Shown: in pieces, positions 1 through 5,696 of the stretch | How positions within the stretch are numbered: the first letter of the stretch is position 1 | Layout: each line of letters opens with the position of its first letter | Origin: an uncultured Desulfovibrio sp. | Lineage (GTDB): Bacteria > Desulfobacterota > Desulfovibrionia > Desulfovibrionales > Desulfovibrionaceae | Direction: 5' to 3' | DNA length: 6,588 nucleotides | NCBI GenBank assembly: GCA_900541395.1 | Contig: UQJT01000071.1 | Location: 1-6,588, forward strand | Made by a program: the position numbers and the translations under genes | Notes under the pieces: generated by a model | The model's input: the letters and a program-made list of their open reading frames with translations, nothing else | Told to the model about the DNA's origin: nothing | Databases searched by the model: none

Positions 1-30
1 GCAGGTTTCCCACAACAGGCCCCTCGCTTG

Positions 31-187
31 CCCTGCCCGGAGGGCGCAGGGGATAGCTACAGAAGGAATCAAGCCAAGCGGAAAAATGCTTGAAGCCCCT
101 CCAGGCTGCCCGCGCCGCGTTTTCTTCTCTTCCCTGCCCGGCGGGCGCAGGGGGCAATTATAGAAGGAATCAAGCCAAGCGGGAAAA
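31..187. repeat. Two ~56-bp direct repeats with internal dyad
   Basis: Two near-identical copies lie at 31-86 and 132-187, offset by 101 bp. By eye about 49 of 56 positions match. Each copy starts with an inverted repeat (CCCTGC ... GCAGGG, 31-36/46-51 and 132-137/147-152). The inner bases differ by one substitution (A or C). An 8-bp variable stretch follows, then the invariant block AGAAGGAATCAAGCCAAGCG. Nothing codes convincingly here. The block lies downstream of the leftward pentapeptide gene, where REP-like or processed-terminator elements are common. Neither hairpin is followed by a T-run on either strand, so it is not a textbook terminator. A dispersed intergenic repeat is the simplest reading. 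Confidence 0.7.
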
Positions 188-242
188 CTTAGACGTTACC
201 CCCCTACTTCTACCGGCGTCGGGCTTTCCCTGCTTCCGCCCC

Positions 243-827
243 CTATTCCAGAATAATTCCGAAACACCCCAACAACGCCAATGCGCCGTCCACGGAAAAA
301 TGCGCTCCGCGCAGCTTGTTTTCCCTGGGGTCCAACATAAAATCCCTGGCCCCGATCATGTTGACTTCCTCCAGATTGCAGCGATGGAAACGGCTGCCGC
401 CGAAGGCCGTGCCGGATAAATCCAACCCGCGTAAATCGGCCTCCTCGAAAAGGCAGTCGTCCAGTTCGCAATCCTCCAGGCGGCATTGACGCAGATCGGT
501 GCGCGGAAACGCGCACGCCAGCAGCTTGCACCCGGTCAAACGCATGGCAAACAGCAACGTCCGGTCCAGATGGCCGAAATTGAGTCCGGCCAGCTTGCAA
601 CGATGGAACTCTACTTCGTGAAACCGCGCACTGCTTAGCTTGACGTTCAGCAGGCGGCAATCCTGAAAGCGGCACTGTTCAAAGCGACATAGTTTCCATT
701 GTCCGGCTTCGAATTGACAACGTTCAAACACGCAAGCTTCAAAGACGGTCCGTTGCAAGAGTCGGCCATCCCAGATTTCATCGCTAAAGACTATGCCGCG
801 GTATTCCGCTTCCGATCGAATATTCAT
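243..827 (-). CDS. Pentapeptide-repeat protein, Qnr-like, Cys-rich
   Basis: This gene encodes a 194-residue protein built almost entirely of pentapeptide repeats, predicted to fold as a right-handed quadrilateral beta-helix in the cytoplasm. Repeats of the form C-x-F/L-x-x run from about residue 32 to 86 and again from about 100 to 155. A non-repeat stretch (about 87-99, LDRTLLFAMRLTG) separates them and shifts the five-residue phase. Cysteines sit at 32, 37, 47, 52, 57, 77 and then 100, 105, 115, 120, 125, 150, almost all at the inward-facing i-2 position. The C-terminus (hydrophobic helix, ...LLGCFGIILE) resembles the capping and dimerisation end of Qnr and related proteins. The ATG is supported by GGGAGA six bases upstream. 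Family members such as Qnr, MfpA and McbG mimic DNA and protect or inhibit gyrase. That role here is only inference, because many pentapeptide proteins have no known function. No signal peptide is visible. Confidence 0.9.
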   Translation of the reverse strand: MNIRSEAEYRGIVFSDEIWDGRLLQRTVFEACVFERCQFEAGQWKLCRFEQCRFQDCRLLNVKLSSARFHEVEFHRCKLAGLNFGHLDRTLLFAMRLTGCKLLACAFPRTDLRQCRLEDCELDDCLFEEADLRGLDLSGTAFGGSRFHRCNLEEVNMIGARDFMLDPRENKLRGAHFSVDGALALLGCFGIILE

Positions 828-1063
828 GTTCTGTCTCCCAAAGAGCCTTTTAACCTGAATAGCGGGGCGCTTACCGGAGTGAGCGGTGTTCTGAATCCTT
901 TTATAATGCTATATTATGCAAAAATATAATCTAAAAAAGAGTTTTCCAATGGGCTAGAATAAGGGCAGTCTTAAGAATTGGAGACAGTCCATCCCGCATG
1001 TGACCGCGTTGCCGCCGAAACTCTGGTTCCGCAGTCTTTTTGTACCCCATTGGAGGAAAGACC
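828..1063. promoter_or_regulatory. AT-rich divergent promoter region
   Basis: This 236-bp gap separates two divergent genes. Its core (about 900-950) is far richer in A and T than the surrounding GC-rich DNA. On the minus strand, TTGGAA (944-949) and TATATT (923-928), 15 bp apart, could drive the pentapeptide gene. On the plus strand, TATAAT occurs at 902-907 and 925-930 and TAGAAT at 955-960, each without a convincing -35. The half-sites ATAAT (903-907), ATTAT (913-917) and ATAAT (926-930) form inverted pairs. TCTTAAGA (969-976) is a perfect 8-bp palindrome. Either could be an operator, perhaps for the adjacent XRE protein. The assignment of individual boxes is weak; the region as a divergent promoter is likely. 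Confidence 0.45.
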
Positions 1064-1378
1064 ATGCCCGAAAACATGATTCTCTTGGGCAAACGCATAC
1101 GTCATCTTCGGAAAGCGCGCTCCATGACCCAGGAGGAGCTGGCTGTGGCTTCGGATATCGGCGTGAAATATCTGAGCCGCATCGAAAGGGGCGACACCAA
1201 CGTCACGGTTCGCCTGTTGGATCGCATCGCCGCCGCACTGAACGTGGAAACGGCCGACTTGCTGCGCGTCAAACAGGAACGCAGCCGGGCGGAACTGGAA
1301 CAGGAACTGTATTCGATGATCCGTACAGCCCGGGAAGAAAAGCTTCGTTTTCTCTATCGTATCGCCTCGCTCGACTAA
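1064..1378 (+). CDS. XRE-family helix-turn-helix transcriptional regulator
   Basis: The product is a 104-residue DNA-binding protein. Residues 9-67 are a classic Cro/C1-type HTH_3 domain: GKRIRHLRKARSMTQEELA, then a turn and a recognition helix (GVKYLSRIERG, 33-43), then a last helix ending ALNVETADLL. The remaining 35 residues are a charged helical tail (about 69-104), perhaps for dimerisation. I chose the ATG at 1064 because GGAGG at 1052-1056 lies seven bases upstream; an in-frame TTG at 1040 would add eight residues but has no ribosome site. The lack of any other domain fits a repressor acting on a nearby or its own promoter. The divergent AT-rich region with dyads is the obvious candidate target (inference). 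The stop codon is only 3 bp from the stop of the convergent kinase gene, so there is no room for a terminator between them. Confidence 0.9.
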   Translation: MPENMILLGKRIRHLRKARSMTQEELAVASDIGVKYLSRIERGDTNVTVRLLDRIAAALNVETADLLRVKQERSRAELEQELYSMIRTAREEKLRFLYRIASLD

Positions 1379-1381
1379 GGG

Positions 1382-3505
1382 TCAGGCCTCCAACGGAAAT
1401 TCCGTAATCATGCTGGCGCCGCGTCCGGCCTCCGATTCGGCGCGCAGGGTGCCTTTGTGGGCTTCGACAATCCGGCGCGAGATAAACAGCCCCAAGCCGA
1501 AGCCGCCGCTGCCCCGGGTGGTGAAAAACGGGTCGAAAATGCGGTTCAGATTTTCCGGCGCTATGCCGTGCCCGCTGTCTTGCACCTCGATGTGCAGCAC
1601 CGGCTTGCCGTCCCGTTCGCGCCTTTCGCCGACAATAACCAGCTTTCCCTTGTTGTCCATACTTTCCAGCGCGTTGAGCAACAGGTTGATGAACAGTTGT
1701 TCAAGCAGGATGCGATCGCCGCGCAGGGGCAGCTCGTCCGCCAGGCCGTCGGTGTCGAGGGTGACGTTTTTCATGCGCGGCCGCAGGAAGGCGATGGATT
1801 CCCTGAGAATGTCGGCCAGGTTCTGCGGTTCCTGATTGATGGACTGGGGCATGGCGATATTGAGCAGGCGCCGGGTGGTGGCCGCGGCCCGCTCCACATT
1901 GCGTTGAATGGCCTCCAGTCGGCTGCGCAGAGCGGGGTCCTGAGTTTCTTCCAAAGCCACGTCGGTGTTGGCCATGATGATGCCGAGCGGATTGTTGATT
2001 TCGTGGGCCACGCTGGCCGCTGTTTTGCCCAGAATGGCCAGGCGTTCGACCTCGACCAGTTCCTGTTCCAGCCGACGGCGTTCCGTCATGTCGCGGCCGA
2101 TGCAGCAGATGAGCGAATCGCCTTTTTCCCCGGCTGTGGTGGGGAAGGCGATAAATTCCATGATGCGCCTGTCGGGGCGATCCGGGTGAAGGATGATTTC
2201 CTCCCGGATGCGGTGTTCGGGGGTGGCGTCCTCCAGCAGCAGTTGCAGACAGCTTTGGCTTTCGTCGCACAGGGCGTCCCACAAAGCGAAGGAGCCGGGT
2301 TCGGTTTCGGGCGTGATGTCCAGGGTTTCGCGGGCGATGCGGTTGGCCATGCGGATGCCGCCGTCCTGGCCCAGCAGCAGGGTCATATCGGGAGAAGCCT
2401 CGATAAGTTCCCGATAGCGGCGTTCCGAGCTTTGCAGATTTTGGGTGGTCAGACGCACCTGACGACGCAGAGTGATGATCCATACGATCACGGCCAGCAT
2501 GATCAGCAGGCCGCTGCTCAGGCCGGTCAGGATCGGGTGCCGGTAGGTTTCCCAGAAGTCCTGCCGGGTCAGGCTGCGCCCCAGCCACTTATCGCGCAGC
2601 AGGTCGAGCTGCCCCCCGTTTTCCAACTGGATCAGGGCGTTGGTCAGGGCCGAGAGCAAATCGTCCGAGCTTTCGCTCACTTCCATAACGATGGGAATAC
2701 GCTCCAGGGGCAATCCCATAAAGCGCACGTTCTGCATGCCCAGGCGTTGGGCCACATAGGACGCCACCTCGCCCGACTGGGCCGCAAAGGCGTCGGCCTC
2801 GCCCCTGCTCAGGCGGCTCAGAGCATCCTGATAGGTGGGAGAGACGAGGACCGTGCCCCCCGCCTTGCGCACCACGTCGGCATAGGGATCGTTCGTCAGC
2901 ACCAGAATGCGCCGCCCGCCGAAATCCTGTTCGCAGGTCACGTGGGCCTCGGGCGCGGCCACCAGGATGCGCCGGTTGAGCGCAAAAGGCGTGCTGAGGA
3001 CTTTTGTGCCGTCCGGCGCAATTTTAGGTTGCGGTAACCCGGCGATAAAGTCTATAGTTCCATTAAGAAGCTTGCGCTGGAGTTCCTGCGGCGTATCCTG
3101 GATGAAGCGGATGTCCTGCTTTTGGCGGGCGGCCAGCATAATGGCCAGATCCACCATCAGGCCGCGCGGCGCGGTCCCCTGCTCGTTCAGAAAGGCAAGG
3201 GGCGGCACGTTGACGGGAATGCCCACCATAAAACGGGGGCGGGCCGTCAATGCCGGGGACGCCGGAGACGCGGCGCTTTCGGAGGCGCCGAGCGGGCCGG
3301 ATAGGTCGGACCCGCCGGGAGCGCGCATTCCGGATGCCGCGTCGGCCCCGTCCGAAGCGGATGGAGGCGTAACCGGGCGCGAAGAGGGCGCGGAGGAATC
3401 GGCATGCGCCGAAATGCACATGCCGCCGATCCCCATGAGGGCAAGTATGGCCGCCACCGTCGACAGACGGCGGGCGCGGCGGCCGAAAAGGCGGAAAACG
3501 GCCAT
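1382..3505 (-). CDS. Hybrid-input sensor histidine kinase (SBP_bac_3 - TM - PAS - HisKA - HATPase)
   Basis: The product is a 707-residue inner-membrane sensor kinase. In order it has a basic n-region and signal peptide (1-35, ending AHA); a low-complexity Ala/Ser/Pro/Gly linker (about 37-89); a periplasmic solute-binding domain of the SBP_bac_3 type (about 91-310); a transmembrane helix (about 325-346); and a cytoplasmic PAS domain (about 359-475). The kinase core has the H-box VAHEINNPLG with phospho-acceptor His501, the N-box (Asn607 and Asn611), the G1 box DSGHGIAPE (643-651), the F-box FDPFFTT (657-663) and the G2 box GSGGFGLGLF (665-674). All catalytic motifs are intact. The HEINNPLG form resembles NtrB/ZraS/AtoS kinases, which often pair with sigma-54 activators. 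The ATG at 3505 follows AAGGAG by six bases; an upstream in-frame GTG at 3538 is less likely. No response regulator or receiver domain is present, so the partner lies elsewhere. The ligand is unknown; amino acids or small organic acids are typical for this fold. It is divergent from the sulfotransferase cluster. Confidence 0.93.
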   Translation of the reverse strand: MAVFRLFGRRARRLSTVAAILALMGIGGMCISAHADSSAPSSRPVTPPSASDGADAASGMRAPGGSDLSGPLGASESAASPASPALTARPRFMVGIPVNVPPLAFLNEQGTAPRGLMVDLAIMLAARQKQDIRFIQDTPQELQRKLLNGTIDFIAGLPQPKIAPDGTKVLSTPFALNRRILVAAPEAHVTCEQDFGGRRILVLTNDPYADVVRKAGGTVLVSPTYQDALSRLSRGEADAFAAQSGEVASYVAQRLGMQNVRFMGLPLERIPIVMEVSESSDDLLSALTNALIQLENGGQLDLLRDKWLGRSLTRQDFWETYRHPILTGLSSGLLIMLAVIVWIITLRRQVRLTTQNLQSSERRYRELIEASPDMTLLLGQDGGIRMANRIARETLDITPETEPGSFALWDALCDESQSCLQLLLEDATPEHRIREEIILHPDRPDRRIMEFIAFPTTAGEKGDSLICCIGRDMTERRRLEQELVEVERLAILGKTAASVAHEINNPLGIIMANTDVALEETQDPALRSRLEAIQRNVERAAATTRRLLNIAMPQSINQEPQNLADILRESIAFLRPRMKNVTLDTDGLADELPLRGDRILLEQLFINLLLNALESMDNKGKLVIVGERRERDGKPVLHIEVQDSGHGIAPENLNRIFDPFFTTRGSGGFGLGLFISRRIVEAHKGTLRAESEAGRGASMITEFPLEA

Positions 3506-3564
3506 GAATATCTCCTTATCCGCCCTTGGGTACCCCACCGCCGTGCGCCAGGCAAGCGAAAAAT

Positions 3565-3584
3565 ATGTGCGGGAAAACGCACAT
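3565..3584. other. 7-bp inverted repeat with T-run (operator or terminator-like hairpin)
   Basis: ATGTGCG (3565-3571) and CGCACAT (3578-3584) are perfect complements around a six-base loop. T-runs follow on both strands (plus 3584-3588; minus beyond 3564). It resembles a short bidirectional terminator, but no gene ends here on either strand. It sits in the probable 5' leader or promoter of the kinase gene, 60 bp upstream of its start. A dyad operator or a leader attenuator are the alternatives. Confidence 0.5.
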
Positions 3585-3635
3585 TTTTAAGCCGCGTTGT
3601 ATGATGTTTTGCACAATCTCAAAAAAGGAGCGACT

Positions 3636-3698
3636 TTGATCTCTTTGGCACAACAGGACATCTTGCGCGGCGCGCTTTTTGCTATTAGTATAGATTGA
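3636..3698 (+). other. Possible 20-residue leader ORF (TTG start)
   Basis: AAGGAG at 3625-3630 stands five bases before a TTG codon that opens a 20-codon frame ending in TGA at 3696-3698. The predicted peptide is MISLAQQDILRGALFAISID. A stable hairpin starts five bases after its stop. The layout resembles a leader peptide, but there is no run of a single amino acid that would suggest attenuation. If the candidate promoter at 3663-3691 is real, this ORF would lie upstream of the transcript start. Coincidence is quite possible. Confidence 0.2.
3663..3691 (+). promoter_or_regulatory. Candidate sigma-70-type promoter for the first sulfotransferase gene
   Basis: TTGCGC (3663-3668) and TAGTAT (3686-3691) are 17 bp apart. 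Matches to consensus are only moderate (3 of 6 and 4 of 6). Transcription would start near 3698, so the mRNA would begin almost exactly with the hairpin at 3703-3724. That agreement slightly raises confidence. Confidence 0.35.
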
Positions 3699-3702
3699 AA
3701 CA

Positions 3703-3724
3703 GCCCGTCGTTTTGACGGCGGGC
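3703..3724 (+). other. 5'-leader stem-loop upstream of the sulfotransferase operon
   Basis: GCCCGTCG (3703-3710) pairs with CGGCGGGC (3717-3724) in an 8-bp stem with one G-U pair and a six-base loop. The G-U pair becomes an A-C mismatch on the other strand, so the structure favours the rightward RNA. No T-run follows, so it is not a terminator. A stable stem near the 5' end, 30 bp before the ribosome site, could protect a highly expressed mRNA (inference). Confidence 0.5.
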
Positions 3725-3755
3725 AAAAGCCACCTCTATAAAAGGGGGAGTATTC

Positions 3756-5231
3756 GTGAATCGACGTCATTTTCTCATGGGTATGGCTGCCAGCACCGGT
3801 ATGGCGATGATGCCCCGCGTGAGCCACGCGTTTCCCAGCGCTTTTCCTCACGGCACCACCATTTATAAGCCGGAAAAATGCCAGAGCGGCTTTACCGTGT
3901 TCGGCGTGGAAACCGCCGGTCAGGGTTGCGTGCTGATCGACATGAACGGCAACGTCGTCAAAGAATGGAAGCACGTCAGCGAACTGGAACATCCCACCAA
4001 GATTCTGAAGGGCGGCTACGTCATGGGCGCCACCCGCCAGAAGCCCGACATGAAGGGCCGCACCTACGGTGACCCCATGTCCGCCGACCTGTCCATCTGC
4101 GACTTCGACGGCAAGATCGTGCGCAACATCCCGCTCGCCGGCATGCACCACGACTACCAGGTGCCCAGCAACCCCGTGGGTTACTACACGCCCACCATGG
4201 ACGTGCTGTTCGAGCCCGACAAGAACATCCTGGTGCTCTCGCACCTGTTCACCACGCCGGAAAAGAACGGCTACACCTTCACCTCCAAGTCCCCCCTCGA
4301 TGACGACTACATCTTCGAAGTGGACAAGGACAATAATGTGGTCTGGGATTATCTGTTCTCCGATCACTTTGACGAAATGCCCTTCGACGACGCCTTCAAG
4401 GAAACCATGCGCAAGTTCCCCACTTGGCAGATGACCCGCACCCCGGGCGTGAAGGCCGCCGACTGGATTCACTGCAACTCCATGTCCGAACTCGGTCCCA
4501 ACCACTGGTACACCGAAGACCCGGTCAAGTACTCCGCCTTCCATCCCAACAACATCATCGTGTCCAACCGTCAGACCCAGACCAGCTTCATCATCGACAA
4601 GAAGACGAAGAAGATCGTGTGGCACATCGGCCCCGACTACTATTCGGATTCCGTGTGGTATCTGAACGGCGAACCGCAGAAGGGCCGCGCCCTCGGCCGC
4701 CTCGGCCAGATCGTGGGCCAGCATCACACCCACATGATCCCCGACGGCCTGCCCGGCGCCGGCAACATCATGATTTACGACAACGGCGGCTACTCGGGCT
4801 ACGGCCCCCGCAACCCCGCCACCCCCACCGGTTGGTCCAACTCCCGCCGCGACTACTCGCGCGTCATCGAGTTCAACCCGGTAACCCTCGAAAAGGTGTG
4901 GGAACATTCCGCCGCCACCATGGGCCTGCGCGAAGGCTACAAGTTCTACAGCGACTACGTCAGCTCCGCTCAGCGTCTGCCCAACGGCAATACCCTGATC
5001 ACCAACGGTGCCGTGGGTCAGCTCCAGGAAGTGACTCCCGACAACGAAATCGTTTGGGAATACATCAGCCCCTGGTACAACCCCAACGGCAAGTTCAACC
5101 TGGTGTACCGCGCCTACCGCGTGCCTTACGACTACGTGCCTCAGATCAAGAAGCCCGAAGAATACGCCGTAACGCCGCCGGAAAATGCCGAATGGCGCAT
5201 TCCTGCCAGCAAGACTCCCTACAAGGGATAA
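3756..5231 (+). CDS. Periplasmic aryl-sulfate sulfotransferase, Tat-exported
   Basis: The product is a 491-residue AssT-family enzyme. Family members transfer a sulfuryl group from a phenolic sulfate ester to another phenol without PAPS. The N-terminus MNRRHFLMGM is a twin-arginine motif, followed by a hydrophobic stretch and SHA (22-25 region), so export is probably by Tat to the periplasm. Six repeats of the form D-x-x-G-x-V-V-W end the blades of a six-bladed beta-propeller (near 61-71, 115-125, 187-199, 279-291, 371-384, 425-436). Likely active-site residues are His239 in DWIHCNS, His324/His326 in GQHHTHM, and His131/132 in MHHDYQ; YRAYR (451-455) matches a C-terminal family motif. At 491 residues it lacks the N-terminal beta-sandwich of the ~600-residue E. 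coli enzyme. Cysteines are only at 42, 58, 115 and 240. The start is GTG, with AGGGGGAG five bases before it. Codon choice is strongly biased (AAG, AAC, GAC, TAC, ATC), suggesting high expression. The natural substrate cannot be told from sequence. Confidence 0.9.
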   Translation: MNRRHFLMGMAASTGMAMMPRVSHAFPSAFPHGTTIYKPEKCQSGFTVFGVETAGQGCVLIDMNGNVVKEWKHVSELEHPTKILKGGYVMGATRQKPDMKGRTYGDPMSADLSICDFDGKIVRNIPLAGMHHDYQVPSNPVGYYTPTMDVLFEPDKNILVLSHLFTTPEKNGYTFTSKSPLDDDYIFEVDKDNNVVWDYLFSDHFDEMPFDDAFKETMRKFPTWQMTRTPGVKAADWIHCNSMSELGPNHWYTEDPVKYSAFHPNNIIVSNRQTQTSFIIDKKTKKIVWHIGPDYYSDSVWYLNGEPQKGRALGRLGQIVGQHHTHMIPDGLPGAGNIMIYDNGGYSGYGPRNPATPTGWSNSRRDYSRVIEFNPVTLEKVWEHSAATMGLREGYKFYSDYVSSAQRLPNGNTLITNGAVGQLQEVTPDNEIVWEYISPWYNPNGKFNLVYRAYRVPYDYVPQIKKPEEYAVTPPENAEWRIPASKTPYKG

Positions 5232-5268
5232 TGCACTTTCCGCAAAGACTGTTTAGGAGGATCAACGG

Positions 5269-5595
5269 ATGAAACGCTTTCTCGCTCTGTTGCTGACCAT
5301 GGCTTTCCTGTGCATCGGCAGCGTGGCTCTGGCCGACGAGCCCGAACCCTTCGACCTGAACAAGGCGACCGTGGAACAGCTGATGAGCATTCCGGACGCC
5401 AATATCACCGAAGAAATGGCCAAAGCCATGATCGAAATGTCCAAGACCTCTCCCTTCAAGATCTCCGACGATCTGCTGAAGGTGCCCGGCCTGGACAACG
5501 GCACGCTGGAAGCCATCAACCCCGTGGAAGAAAACGACAGCCTGTGGTACGATCCGGACAACGCCGAAATGGTGTTGGCCCCGTCCAAGTGCTAA
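5269..5595 (+). CDS. Exported helix-hairpin-helix protein (ComEA/PsbU-like domain)
   Basis: The product is a 108-residue protein with a Sec signal peptide (about 1-22, cleaved after ALA), a short acidic spacer and one HHH_3-type double helix-hairpin-helix domain (about 28-83). The domain begins FDLNKATVEQLMSIP, like the VNINTA-EEL-LPG start of ComEA, and ends PFKISDDLLKVPGL. The first hairpin reads PDANI where DNA-binding members have PGIG, and the second reads PGLDN; the glycines that contact the DNA backbone are mostly gone. That points to a structural or protein-binding role, as in PsbU, rather than DNA uptake. The tail (84-108) is acidic and ends in a single Cys beyond the signal. AGGAGG (5255-5260) is eight bases before the ATG. 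The gene starts 37 bp after the sulfotransferase stop, so the two are almost certainly one transcript. A partner or chaperone role for the sulfotransferase is inference from context. Confidence 0.88.
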   Translation: MKRFLALLLTMAFLCIGSVALADEPEPFDLNKATVEQLMSIPDANITEEMAKAMIEMSKTSPFKISDDLLKVPGLDNGTLEAINPVEENDSLWYDPDNAEMVLAPSKC

Positions 5596-5615
5596 GAGCA
5601 TCTAACCTGTAACGT

Positions 5616-5645
5616 GTTTCCCCCGGGCTCCGGTCCGGGGGAAAC
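5616..5645 (+). other. Strong 11-bp stem-loop after the HHH gene
   Basis: GTTTCCCCCGG (5616-5626) and CCGGGGGAAAC (5635-5645) are perfect complements around an eight-base loop, 20 bases after the HHH stop codon. No T-run follows (CGATTCG), so it is not a standard intrinsic terminator by itself. It may protect the 3' end of the upstream message or add pausing before the terminator 50 bases on. Confidence 0.7.
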
Positions 5646-5696
5646 CGATTCGCCGTTTATCGAGAGGAGAAGCTCACGCGCCGGTTGAAGGCGATG

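Larger units (their letters stand above)
3506..3755. promoter_or_regulatory. Divergent regulatory region between kinase and sulfotransferase genes
   Basis: This 250-bp non-coding stretch must hold promoters for both flanking genes. It contains two hairpins (3565-3584 and 3703-3724), a candidate rightward promoter (3663-3691) and a small ORF with a good ribosome site (3636-3698); each is described separately. For the leftward kinase gene, TTGAGA (minus strand, about 3616-3621) with a poor -10 is the best box I see, and it is weak. TTTGGCAC near 3644-3651 looks like a sigma-54 -24 element, but no GC doublet occurs at the required spacing. Confidence 0.5.

Noticed and set aside
31..187. CRISPR array
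   Set aside because: There are only two copies, the repeat unit is long and imperfect, and a single 45-bp interval separates them. No cas gene is present.
90..419. 109-codon plus-strand frame across the repeats and the end of the pentapeptide gene
   Set aside because: It has no ribosome site, crosses a non-coding repeat and overlaps the C-terminus of a well-supported gene.
998..1003. ATG followed directly by TGA after a GGAGA motif, upstream of xre
   Set aside because: A start-stop minimal frame is interesting in principle, but it is short enough to be chance and nothing else supports regulation by it.
1457..3037. 526-codon open frame on the plus strand opposite the kinase gene
   Set aside because: The composition is that of an antisense shadow (many G, Q, H and A with no domain), and it lies wholly within a gene with complete kinase motifs. 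No ribosome site supports it.
3640..3670. Sigma-54 promoter (TTTGGCAC followed by TTGCGC) upstream of the first sulfotransferase
   Set aside because: The GG and GC doublets are 16 bases apart rather than 10, so the required -24/-12 spacing is not met.
3516..4907. 463-codon open frame on the minus strand opposite the first sulfotransferase
   Set aside because: Long V/G/H-rich antisense frames arise from GC-rich, codon-biased genes. It shows no domain and covers the kinase promoter region.
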